Assembly: GCA_947174665.1 (NCBI GenBank)
Contig: CAMWJV010000019.1
Location: forward strand, 1 to 37,445
Direction of reading: 5' to 3'
Length of the DNA stretch: 37,445 bases
Origin: an uncultured Lachnospiraceae bacterium
Lineage (GTDB): Bacteria; Bacillota; Clostridia; Lachnospirales; Lachnospiraceae
Both the position numbers and the translations under genes were made by a program. The stretch's first letter is position 1, and every line of letters starts with the position of its first letter. Positions 1 through 7,373 of the stretch are shown in pieces. The notes under the pieces were generated by a model that was not told where the DNA came from, did not search any database, and saw only the letters and a list, made by a program, of their open reading frames with translations.

Positions 1-10
1 CTACAACATC

Positions 11-922
11 ATGTGGATTGCAGATAACTGGAAAGATTATGAGGTACTGGACACCTCCGGCGGTGAAAAGCTGGAGAGATGGGGGAATTACATCCTGGTG
101 AGGCCGGACCCTCAGGTCATATGGAATACTCCCCGCAGACATAAGGGCTGGAGCGGCAGAAATGCCCATTACCACCGCAGTGCAAAAGGCGGCGGCGAGT
201 GGGAGTTTTTCAACCTGCCGGATGAATGGACCGTTTCTTACATGCTGCCCTGCCTTCCTCCTTCTTCCCACCCGCTCACCTTCCGCCTGAAGCCCTTCAG
301 TTTTAAGCATACCGGCCTTTTCCCGGAACAGGCTGCCAACTGGAACTGGTTTTCCGAACTGATACGGGATTCTCTGAAACGCTGTCCGGAAAGACAGCCG
401 AAAATCCTGAATCTCTTTGCCTATACCGGCGGAGCGACTCTGGCTGCCGCAGCGGCAGGTGCCGCCGTCACCCATGTGGACGCTTCAAAGGGAATGGTGG
501 GCTGGGCCAGGGAAAATGCCGTGAGTTCCGGTCTTGCGGACGCTCCTGTCCGCTGGCTGGTGGACGATTGCGTCAAGTTTGTAGAGCGCGAAATCCGACG
601 GGGTAATCAATACGACGGCATTATTATGGACCCTCCTTCCTACGGACGCGGGCCAAAGGGAGAAATCTGGAAGATAGAGGAAAGTATCTGGCCTCTCATT
701 CAATCCGCCACACAACTGCTCTCCGAAAACGCCCTGTTCTTTTTGATCAACTCCTACACTACCGGGCTTCAGCCCGCTGTGCTGTCCTATATGCTGGGCA
801 CCACTGTGGTAAAAAGGCTTCAGGGACATGTGGAGGCTGCGGAAATCGGACTGCCTGTGCAGGAGTCCGGACTGATACTGCCTTGTGGGGCATCCGGACG
901 CTGGAGCGGGAATAAAAAATAA
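11..922 (+). CDS. Class I SAM-dependent methyltransferase, RlmI/COG1092-like
   Basis: This is probably an RNA methyltransferase of the RlmI/RlmL-like group that uses S-adenosylmethionine; the substrate is not clear. A Rossmann methyltransferase core occupies about residues 130-260. Motif I is NLFAYTGGATLAAAAAG, followed by an acidic VDAS, then the DDCVKFV segment and the motif IV sequence IMDPPSYGRG, which is typical of base methyltransferases. The N-terminal 100 residues are basic and tryptophan-rich and lack a clear PUA domain. The reading frame is open to the window edge, so the real start may lie upstream of position 11. It is followed after 84 bases by a two-component system on the same strand, with no obvious hairpin terminator between them. 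Confidence 0.8.
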   Translation: MWIADNWKDYEVLDTSGGEKLERWGNYILVRPDPQVIWNTPRRHKGWSGRNAHYHRSAKGGGEWEFFNLPDEWTVSYMLPCLPPSSHPLTFRLKPFSFKHTGLFPEQAANWNWFSELIRDSLKRCPERQPKILNLFAYTGGATLAAAAAGAAVTHVDASKGMVGWARENAVSSGLADAPVRWLVDDCVKFVEREIRRGNQYDGIIMDPPSYGRGPKGEIWKIEESIWPLIQSATQLLSENALFFLINSYTTGLQPAVLSYMLGTTVVKRLQGHVEAAEIGLPVQESGLILPCGASGRWSGNKK

Positions 923-934
923 TTTCGGCAATAC

Positions 935-981
935 TTGTGTAAAGCGAAAATAAATATTATAACATAATATAGTGTTGTAAT
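935..981 (+). promoter_or_regulatory. Promoter and possible operator of the two-component system
   Basis: TTGTGT (935-940) and TATAAC (958-963) are separated by 17 bases, which fits a housekeeping sigma promoter. An imperfect inverted repeat, ATTATAACA (956-964) and TGTTGTAAT (973-981), overlaps the -10 element and the expected start site. The region is very AT-rich, so the repeat could be chance. Confidence 0.4.
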
Positions 982-1006
982 AATTTATTATTCAAGGGGC
1001 TGCCTT

Positions 1007-2086
1007 ATGCGCAAGAAAATACAAACCTTCTCCGAACTTCAGAAACATTTGTTCAGCATTCTGCTCTGCACTTTCTATATGACAGCTGCCGCAGGCATTT
1101 CCTCCGCCTGCTCTCATGTATTCAGCCATCTCTCCCTCAACTGCACATTGGTGTTCGTTCTGTTTATCATGCTGGCTTCCTGCCGCGCCGCTGATTGGCT
1201 TTACGGCATTCTCTGCTCCATCTTTGCGGTATTATGGCTGGACACCAGACTTCAATACATTTCGGCAGACAGCCTGGCGGATATATTGTTCGCCCTGGCA
1301 ATCCTGTCATTCTTAAGTCTCCGGACATTCCGCCTTGCCAGGCAGGCCGTTGCGTCAAAAAAACAGCTGGCTGAGGCGGAAACAGAAAAAATGCGCGCCA
1401 ACCTGCTGCGCGCAATCTCTCATGACCTGCGCAGTCCTCTCACCGGCATCATCGGCAACAGCCTCACCTATCTGGAGCATCAGGACTCTCTGACAAATAA
1501 TGAAAAAGAGACCCTTGTGCGCAACATCTATGACGCCTCCTCCTGGCTTGTCAACATGGTTGAAAATCTTCTGACTGTCACCCACATCAGAAATCATAAC
1601 CTCACTATCTGCACCCGTGATGAATCCGTGGAGGAAGTTGTGGCCGAAGCCCTGCAAAGGATAGAAAAAAGGCACCCGGACTGTATCATCCATGTCTCTG
1701 TCCCGGAAGACTTCATCATGATACCTATGGACGCTTTTCTTATTGAACAGGTCACTGTCAACCTGTTGGAAAATGCCCTGCTTCACTCCGGCACTGACGC
1801 GCCCATAGACTTTATTGTAGAAAACCATTCCGACTGTGTCTCTTTTACCGTCCGTGATTACGGAAACGGCATTCCCAAACACAAGCTGGAGCATCTGTTT
1901 GAAGATTCGAATTACACCGCTCCTCCGACAGATGCTCAAACAGGAATGGGCATCGGCCTGGTCATCTGCAAGACCATCATCACCGCCCACCACGGAACTA
2001 TTACCGGACACAACCACTCAGACGGCGCGGAATTTATCTTTACCTTACCTAAGAGAAAGGAAAGGCAGCATGAATCCCAAAATTAA
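1007..2086 (+). CDS. Membrane sensor histidine kinase, KdpD C-terminal-like
   Basis: This is a sensor kinase that autophosphorylates on histidine and donates phosphate to the regulator encoded next. The first 110 residues form about four hydrophobic segments resembling the DUF4118 membrane region of KdpD. The dimerisation/phosphoacceptor motif ISHDLRSPLTGIIG follows with His139. The ATPase domain shows an N box (NLLENALLHS, about 252-261), a G1 box (DYGNGIP, about 284-290) and a G2 box (GMGIGLVICK, about 313-322). At 359 residues it lacks the large N-terminal KdpD and USP domains of true KdpD, and no kdpFABC genes are in view, so its stimulus is unknown. AAGGGG lies about 8 bases before the ATG. 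The 3' end overlaps the regulator gene by 17 bases. Confidence 0.9.
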   Translation: MRKKIQTFSELQKHLFSILLCTFYMTAAAGISSACSHVFSHLSLNCTLVFVLFIMLASCRAADWLYGILCSIFAVLWLDTRLQYISADSLADILFALAILSFLSLRTFRLARQAVASKKQLAEAETEKMRANLLRAISHDLRSPLTGIIGNSLTYLEHQDSLTNNEKETLVRNIYDASSWLVNMVENLLTVTHIRNHNLTICTRDESVEEVVAEALQRIEKRHPDCIIHVSVPEDFIMIPMDAFLIEQVTVNLLENALLHSGTDAPIDFIVENHSDCVSFTVRDYGNGIPKHKLEHLFEDSNYTAPPTDAQTGMGIGLVICKTIITAHHGTITGHNHSDGAEFIFTLPKRKERQHESQN

Positions 2087-2789
2087 CATTCTTCTGATTG
2101 AAGATGACAAAAATACATGTTCTTTTATCATCACTTTCCTCACCAGAAACGGCTATCACGTCATTCCTGCCTACTCCGGCAGGGAAGGATTAAGCCTTGC
2201 GGCTGCAAACTGCCCTGATGTAATCCTTCTGGATCTCTGCCTTCCCGATGTGGATGGCTGCGAAGTCTTAACAAGCCTGCGGAGCTGGAATGACAGCCCG
2301 ATCATCGTCATCTCCGCCAGAGAAACGGAATATGACAAAGTACAGGCTCTGGATCTGGGTGCCGATGACTATGTCACCAAACCATTCAGCCCGGCGGAAC
2401 TCATGGCCCGCATCCGCGCCTGCCTGCGCCATCGGTACACCGGTGCCTGCGGCAGAATATACTGCGCCCTTGGGCTGAGAATCGATCTGGAGACCAGAAC
2501 CGTTTCACTGGACGGCAAAATCATCCACCTGACCCAGGTAGAATACCAGCTTCTCTCACTTCTCGCTGAGCATTCCGGCTGCGTTCTGACTTACCGTTAT
2601 ATCATGAATGCCATCTGGGGACCCTATGCGGATAACAACAATCAGATCCTCCGGGTAAACATGGCAAACATTCGGCGTAAGATTGAAGAGAATCCCGCAC
2701 GGCCCCAGTATGTCTTTACGGAGGTGGGCATCGGATACCGGATGCGAGAAAACGAAAACGCTACCATGCCAGAGATTCCATCAGACTGA
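2070..2789 (+). CDS. OmpR/KdpE-family response regulator
   Basis: This is a DNA-binding response regulator, the partner of the kinase whose gene it overlaps. The 239-residue protein has a receiver domain with the acidic pair Asp12-Asp13, phosphoacceptor Asp55 (VILLDLCLPD), Ser82 and Lys104 (YVTKPFSPAEL). A winged-helix OmpR-type output domain follows (about 135-230), including LTQVEYQLLSLLAEHSG and the recognition-helix region NQILRVNMANIRRKIE. The ATG at 2070 is chosen because AAAGGAAAGG lies just upstream and the protein then begins MNPKINILLIEDD, as expected for the family; the longer open frame would add 78 unrelated residues. Its 3' end overlaps the convergent anti-sigma gene by 29 bases. 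Confidence 0.92.
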   Translation: MNPKINILLIEDDKNTCSFIITFLTRNGYHVIPAYSGREGLSLAAANCPDVILLDLCLPDVDGCEVLTSLRSWNDSPIIVISARETEYDKVQALDLGADDYVTKPFSPAELMARIRACLRHRYTGACGRIYCALGLRIDLETRTVSLDGKIIHLTQVEYQLLSLLAEHSGCVLTYRYIMNAIWGPYADNNNQILRVNMANIRRKIEENPARPQYVFTEVGIGYRMRENENATMPEIPSD

Positions 2790-3648
2790 TGATCTCCTCC
2801 CGTTCCAGGGCTCCGCAGTACTCGGCCAGCATCCCGTTGTCATAAAGCAGCGCAAACTGTATATATCCGTCCGCCCCGGCATCAGGAATCAATTCCTTCC
2901 ATTCCTCCTGTACGGTATAAACCGGAGGCTGTGCATCAAACCGCAGGTCAACCGTCAGCTCCGTCTGCGTGATTCTCAGCCACAGGCTCTTCTCTCCGTC
3001 CGACCACTCATACAGCAGGCTGTCCTGCTCCCCTCTTCCGGCTTCCGGCTCCACAGGGCTGTATCGCTCCGGCACAGCCGCCTCAGGAGCGCTCTGCATT
3101 ACCGCACCATCGGAACCGGAAGACTTATCGGCGGACTGAACCCGATCATTTTCTTTTACAGTTTCCGCATTTGTATTTTCCTTTTCCGCAGCTGCAGGTT
3201 CCCGCGCCACAGTCGCATCCGGCAGCTCCGCAAGATGTTCCACATCCAGCCATTCCGGCTCTATCGGAGCAGATGTTCCATAGTCGTAAATTGAACCTCC
3301 TGCCGCTCCCTCTGCCACATATTCCAGCATTTCTTCCGGCATCGCATCCTGCTTTTCCTCGCTCCTGAGTCCGGAATTGTTACCTGTCCCGCCGCTGTTC
3401 ATGCTCATACCATCGCTGTCCTTGGCAGAACCCATGCGCATCTGACTCATGCCGAAGTATGCCGCCCCCAGAACCATCAGACAAAGACACGCAGCACATG
3501 CCACCGCATATCTCTGTACAAAACGGCGGACTGTCATTCTATTTTTGCTTTCCACAGCTGTTTTCCCGCTGCGCTCCAGAAGCTCCTCATCTACGGCAGA
3601 CAGCGCCTCCATCACTCTGATCGCACCAAGCTCTTTGTCTGTCTTCAA
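2761..3648 (-). CDS. Putative membrane anti-sigma factor
   Basis: This is probably the membrane-bound inhibitor of the ECF sigma factor encoded immediately upstream. The call rests on architecture and position, since no named zinc anti-sigma motif is visible. It has a short cytoplasmic N-terminus of about 44 residues, one transmembrane segment (about 45-66, RYAVACAACLCLMVLGAAYF) and an extracytoplasmic part of about 230 residues. That part has a low-complexity Ser/Gly/Glu/Ala linker (about 70-190) and a small folded end that may sense a signal. Its ATG overlaps the sigma stop codon by four bases (ATGA), so translation is coupled. It ends 29 bases inside the convergent response-regulator gene. 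Confidence 0.7.
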   Translation of the reverse strand: MKTDKELGAIRVMEALSAVDEELLERSGKTAVESKNRMTVRRFVQRYAVACAACLCLMVLGAAYFGMSQMRMGSAKDSDGMSMNSGGTGNNSGLRSEEKQDAMPEEMLEYVAEGAAGGSIYDYGTSAPIEPEWLDVEHLAELPDATVAREPAAAEKENTNAETVKENDRVQSADKSSGSDGAVMQSAPEAAVPERYSPVEPEAGRGEQDSLLYEWSDGEKSLWLRITQTELTVDLRFDAQPPVYTVQEEWKELIPDAGADGYIQFALLYDNGMLAEYCGALEREEIISLMESLAW

Positions 3649-4205
3649 AGCACGATTCCCTCCTTCTCCAGATACTCCTTCAGTTTGCTCCGGGTGCGAA
3701 AAAGGCTGGTCTTTACCGTATTCAGGTTCATGCCATACCGCTTTGCAATCTCGCCGTATTCCTCCACGTACCAGTATCTCCTTAAGAATACATTACACTC
3801 CTTCTCCGAAAGCGTGTGGAGAAACCCATTGATCAGCCTTTCCAGTTCGGCAGCCGCCACCGCATCTTCCGTACTGTGGACATCCGGCACGCACTCTGCC
3901 AGCTCATCCAGCGCCACCGTCATTTCCCCGCCTCCGCGTTTCATGGTTCGCCGCTCCTTCCATCTGTCCAGAGAAAGATTCCTTGTGATCGTACCCAAAA
4001 ACAGAGAAAATCTGCCCGGTCTTCCCGGCGGAATAGCATTCCAGGCCCGGAACCAGGTGTCATTGACACATTCCTCCGAATCCTCTTTTGTATACAAAAT
4101 ATGCCAGGCAATGCTGTAGCAATAGCTCCCATATGCATTCTGGGTCTCTGTTATCGCACGCTCATCCCTTGCCCAGTACAGATCTAAAATCTCTGCGTCC
4201 TTCAA
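3645..4205 (-). CDS. ECF-type RNA polymerase sigma factor (TTG start)
   Basis: This is an extracytoplasmic-function sigma-70 family factor. Region 2 includes EILDLYWARDERAITETQ and DTWFRAWNAIPP. Region 4 is the C-terminal helix-turn-helix with LSEKECNVFLRRYWYVEEYG and YGMNLNTVKTSLFRTRSKL. I chose a TTG start at 4205, giving 186 residues. A strong ribosome site, AGGGGAGGAG (4211-4220), lies five bases upstream, and the protein then begins where relatives usually do. A GTG at 4268 would add 21 residues but lies upstream of an ECF-type promoter (4242-4267). The gene follows cls directly and is coupled to the anti-sigma gene. Confidence 0.88.
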   Translation of the reverse strand: MKDAEILDLYWARDERAITETQNAYGSYCYSIAWHILYTKEDSEECVNDTWFRAWNAIPPGRPGRFSLFLGTITRNLSLDRWKERRTMKRGGGEMTVALDELAECVPDVHSTEDAVAAAELERLINGFLHTLSEKECNVFLRRYWYVEEYGEIAKRYGMNLNTVKTSLFRTRSKLKEYLEKEGIVL

Positions 4206-4241
4206 GGCTTCTCCTCCCCTGTCACCCTCTTCATTCTTATA

Positions 4242-4267
4242 GACGGCATCCGTTTTGAAAAGTTTCA
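4242..4267 (-). promoter_or_regulatory. ECF-type autoregulatory promoter inside the cls stop codon
   Basis: On the minus strand TGAAAC (4262-4267) is followed after 16 bases by CGTC (4242-4245). This matches the TGAAAC-N16-CGT(A/C) architecture known for Bacillus sigma-W-like factors. The TGA of TGAAAC is also the stop codon of cls. Transcription from here would begin near 4235 and include the sigma ribosome site at 4211-4220. Confidence 0.6.
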
Positions 4268-5824
4268 CATTAATGGTGCAATAATCCTTACAACCCAGCC
4301 GAAGACCTTCTCCCAGAGCTTCTGCTTCTTCACATCATCCCTGGTCTGTTCAATGCATTTCTCAAGAGTTTCCTGTACATCCTTCTCTATATCGGCAATC
4401 TGTGAATTACGGTACAGTATGATTCCGCATTCAAAATGGTGATACAGGCTGCGGTAATCCAGATTCACCGTGCCCACCACCGCTTTCTCGTCATCCGACA
4501 CAAACACTTTTGCATGGACAAACCCAGGCTCATACTCGCAGATGCGGACCCCTGCTTCCAGCAGTTCATCATAGTAAGTCTTTGCCAGCAAAAAGGCTGA
4601 TTTCTTGTCGGGAATATGAGGCATGATAATAATGACCTCCACCCCTCTTTTCGCCGCGTATATCAATGCCATCAGCATTTCATGGTTGGGAATCAGATAG
4701 GGTGTCATAATGTGTACATAAGAGTGAGCTGAATTGATAATGTCCAGGTATACCTGCTCACCCACGCGCTCAGGCCCCAGGGGGCAGACACTGTACGGAA
4801 TGGCGTAACCGTCGAAGGGCATGGAACTCCCCTCAGGACAGGCATACTTTTCAAAGGTTTCCGGCTGCCTCTCCGACTCGTTCCACATTTCCAGAAACAT
4901 ATAGGTAAAGCGCTCCACCGCGTCTCCTTTCACTATGACGCCGGTATCCTTCCAGTGCCCGAAGCGCTGCTTTCTGTTGATGTATTCGTCGGCCAGATTA
5001 ACGCCGCCGGTAAACGCGATTTTTCCGTCAACCACCAGTATCTTCCGGTGGTCGCGGTTGTTGTAGTGAGGAGAAAAGATGGGCTTTATGGGCGCAAACA
5101 TCTTGCAGCGGATGCCCTCCTCCTCCAGCATTCGGGGATAATAACTGGGCAGGTTGAACAGTACGTCCGTGCCGTCATACATGAACCTGACTTCAACGCC
5201 CTTTGAAGCCTTCTCCGTCAGTATGTCATGAATCGTATCCCACATGTACCCTTCACTGACGATAAAAAACTCCATGAAAATAAATTTTTCCGCTTTTTTC
5301 AGTTCTTCCACAATAGCGGGAAACAGTTCATCCCCCAGGGAAAAATACGTCACCTGAGTCCTGTCATAAACCGGGCTGGCATCGCAGCTGTACAGATAAT
5401 GCGCAAATCTGCCCATATGTCGGCTTTCCGCGCAGAGCCTGTCCCATGTGTCACGTTTTGCCGTCACATGCTTCTTTGTCTGCTTTTCAAGTTCTTTCAG
5501 CCGACCATACATGACCTTTGTACCCGGCTGCGTGATAATGACGGCATAAAAAATCGCTCCGAATATGGGAAAGATTGCAATGGGAAACATCCACGACAGC
5601 TTCATGTCGGGAATTCCCCTCGCATTAAAGATGTGAAGCAGCACTATGGCGCTGGTTGTCACAAACAGTCCGTAAAACAGAAAACTGTAACTTCTCAGCC
5701 GGAAATATCCCACCGCAAGCAGCCCGAGCTGCAGTCCAAAACCAAGGATAAGTATGGCGGTCCTGCCGTAAATGACGGTCTTAATTTTCCCGGATATTTT
5801 TTTTCCTTTGTCCCTGGTACTCAT
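4265..5824 (-). CDS. cls: Cardiolipin synthase (phospholipase D family)
   Basis: This membrane enzyme joins two phosphatidylglycerol molecules into cardiolipin and glycerol. Three hydrophobic segments occupy about residues 16-38, 45-65 and 79-95. Two PLD catalytic HKD motifs follow: HRKILVVD (His259, Lys261, Asp266) and HAKVFVSD (His437, Lys439, Asp444), each followed by a Gly-rich turn. The ATG at 5824 (MSTRDKGKK) gives 519 residues, close to the usual length, with GAGAGGC upstream. The open frame continues to 5989 and would add 55 residues containing 6-residue PQGGY repeats encoded by a hairpin array, overlapping marR. The gene sits at the end of the fatty-acid operon, which suits a lipid enzyme. 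Its stop codon forms part of the next promoter. Confidence 0.92.
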   Translation of the reverse strand: MSTRDKGKKISGKIKTVIYGRTAILILGFGLQLGLLAVGYFRLRSYSFLFYGLFVTTSAIVLLHIFNARGIPDMKLSWMFPIAIFPIFGAIFYAVIITQPGTKVMYGRLKELEKQTKKHVTAKRDTWDRLCAESRHMGRFAHYLYSCDASPVYDRTQVTYFSLGDELFPAIVEELKKAEKFIFMEFFIVSEGYMWDTIHDILTEKASKGVEVRFMYDGTDVLFNLPSYYPRMLEEEGIRCKMFAPIKPIFSPHYNNRDHRKILVVDGKIAFTGGVNLADEYINRKQRFGHWKDTGVIVKGDAVERFTYMFLEMWNESERQPETFEKYACPEGSSMPFDGYAIPYSVCPLGPERVGEQVYLDIINSAHSYVHIMTPYLIPNHEMLMALIYAAKRGVEVIIIMPHIPDKKSAFLLAKTYYDELLEAGVRICEYEPGFVHAKVFVSDDEKAVVGTVNLDYRSLYHHFECGIILYRNSQIADIEKDVQETLEKCIEQTRDDVKKQKLWEKVFGWVVRIIAPLM

Positions 5825-5844
5825 TTTATATTGCCTCTCATTCT

Positions 5845-5916
5845 GCCGTCTCTGCGGCCCGTAACCGCCCTGCGGCAAATAGACGCTCTGCGTCATATAG
5901 CCGCCCTGCGGCATTA
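5845..5916 (-). repeat. Four tandem 18-bp hairpin repeats between marR and cls
   Basis: Four imperfect units spaced 18 bases apart each form a short GC-rich hairpin. They are GCCGTCTCTGCGGC (5845-5858), ACCGCCCTGCGGC (5864-5876), GACGCTCTGCGTC (5882-5894) and GCCGCCCTGCGGC (5900-5912). The third unit differs from the fourth at paired arm positions (5883 and 5893, C-G to A-T), so pairing is kept. If cls starts at 5824 the array is an intercistronic leader. If cls starts further upstream it encodes PQGGY-type repeats. Confidence 0.65.
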
Positions 5917-5918
5917 TA

Positions 5919-6362
5919 TCAGTGCGAAGACTCCAGAAAGCCGGTGAGATTTGACAGACAGCGATATAGAATCTCCATCTCCTCCTCACTCAGGTCTTTC
6001 ATAATAGCCTTTATCATTTTCTTATGAAAATCACGATGATGGTAAAAGGCCTTTCTCCCCTTCTCGGTCAGGACCACATACACCACACGCTTGTCCTCCA
6101 GGCTGCGCTCCCTGACAATGTAGCCCTTCTTTTCCAGCCCGTTCATATTGGTGGTCAATGTGCTGACCGTAACGGAAAGGTTGTGGGCAATGGACGACAT
6201 ATTTCGGTGTTCGCTCACACCGATTGCTTCTATAATATGCATGTCATTATTGGTAATGTCGCTGAATTCCTCTGTAATGACTGCTTTTGACTCCATGTCC
6301 ATGATATGATTGAAAAGCTTTGCCAGCAGCTCACTCATAGACCTCTTTCTCGTCTGAACCAT
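5919..6362 (-). CDS. MarR-family regulator, FabT-like
   Basis: This is a 147-residue winged-helix repressor of the MarR family. It has the helix-turn-helix with NMSSIAHNLSVTVSTLTTNM (about 54-73), followed by the wing with LEKKGYIVRERSLEDKRVVY and the LTEKGRKAF helix. In Streptococcus and related Firmicutes, FabT is a MarR protein encoded within the fab cluster. It represses the cluster at TTTGA-N3-TCAAA-type palindromes with acyl-ACP as co-repressor. The same operator type occurs in the promoter region of this operon, so assignment as the fab regulator is likely though inferred. Here the gene is near the distal end, after fabH, rather than at the front. The ATG at 6362 has a GGGGG ribosome site six bases upstream. 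Confidence 0.85.
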   Translation of the reverse strand: MVQTRKRSMSELLAKLFNHIMDMESKAVITEEFSDITNNDMHIIEAIGVSEHRNMSSIAHNLSVTVSTLTTNMNGLEKKGYIVRERSLEDKRVVYVVLTEKGRKAFYHHRDFHKKMIKAIMKDLSEEEMEILYRCLSNLTGFLESSH

Positions 6363-6384
6363 TTTATGCCCCCATACTTTTTAC

Positions 6385-7353
6385 TTACCACTTCATCACA
6401 CAGGCTCCCCAGGTAAGCCCTGCCCCGAAGCCGGACATCACTACACTCATTCCGTCTTTCAGCCTTCCGGCCCGCTTCAGTTCATCCAGAAGCACCGGGA
6501 TTGTGGCGGAAGACATATTTCCCACTCTCTCCAGATTGACAGGAAATTTCTTTACATCCTGCTTCAGACGTTTTGCAATACTCTCGATAATACGGTAGTT
6601 TGCCTGATGCAGCAGCACAAACATATCCACATCGTCAGCCGTCATACCCGCCTGGGCCAGCGCCTCCTCGATACACTCCGGCACCCGTCGCACCGCAAAG
6701 GCAAAAATCTCTCTGCCGTCCATCTGTATCCATGGCGACTGTAACGGTATTTCCACATAAGGATTCTTCAGCCGGCGGGTATCACACGTCAATGAGCCGC
6801 CTCTGCTTCCGTCCGAGTGCTGCACAAACCTGAAAACATCGTTATGCCCACTGTGTTCCGCCAGCACTGCCCCGGCTCCGTCCCCAAACAGGATACAGGT
6901 TCCCCTGTCAGTCCAGTCAACCAGCTTGGACAGCACCTCAGCACCCACTATCAGTGCCTTCCTGTAAATCCCAGTCTCCATGTATGCCCATGCGGTATGC
7001 AGAGCAAACAGGAATCCTGAGCATGCGGCATTCAGATCAAACGCCACAGCCTTTGATGCCCCGATGATACCCTGTACCTGGCAAGCCACACAGGGGACAC
7101 CGCTCTCCGGCGAGCAGGTGGCCACCAGGAGAAGGTCCACCTCCTCCGCAGCACAGCCTGCGTCCGCCAGAGCTCTCTCGCATGCGGCGGCGGAGAGCCG
7201 GGCTACCGTCTCACCGGTAGATATGTGCCTGCTGCCGATACCGGTCCGCTCCCGTATCCACTGGTCCGAGGTTTCCACCAGCTCCGCCAGGTCATCATTT
7301 GTCACTTTTTTTTCGGGAAGCGCGCTCCCTGTTCCGATAATCTTAATCGACAT
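6385..7353 (-). CDS. fabH: 3-oxoacyl-ACP synthase III (FabH)
   Basis: This enzyme starts fatty-acid synthesis by condensing an acyl-CoA primer with malonyl-ACP. The 322-residue length is normal for the family. The catalytic triad is visible: Cys111 in NAACSGFLFALH, His249 in LLHQANYRIIESIAKRL and Asn279 in VGNMSSATIPVLL. The C-terminal GFGAGLTWGACVMKW is characteristic of FabH. It lies 20 bases after accDA and 22 bases before marR. This distal position differs from the streptococcal arrangement, where fabH leads the operon. A GGGAGA ribosome site precedes the ATG. Confidence 0.96.
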   Translation of the reverse strand: MSIKIIGTGSALPEKKVTNDDLAELVETSDQWIRERTGIGSRHISTGETVARLSAAACERALADAGCAAEEVDLLLVATCSPESGVPCVACQVQGIIGASKAVAFDLNAACSGFLFALHTAWAYMETGIYRKALIVGAEVLSKLVDWTDRGTCILFGDGAGAVLAEHSGHNDVFRFVQHSDGSRGGSLTCDTRRLKNPYVEIPLQSPWIQMDGREIFAFAVRRVPECIEEALAQAGMTADDVDMFVLLHQANYRIIESIAKRLKQDVKKFPVNLERVGNMSSATIPVLLDELKRAGRLKDGMSVVMSGFGAGLTWGACVMKW

Positions 7354-7373
7354 AGCTGTCTCCCTTAGTTTAT

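Noticed and set aside
4206..4268. GTG start for the ECF sigma factor at 4268
   Set aside because: The extension lies across an ECF-type promoter, has a poor ribosome site and no family match, while the TTG at 4205 has a strong site.
5825..5989. Longer cls start at 5989
   Set aside because: It would overlap marR by 71 bases, lacks a ribosome site, and adds residues with no family similarity.
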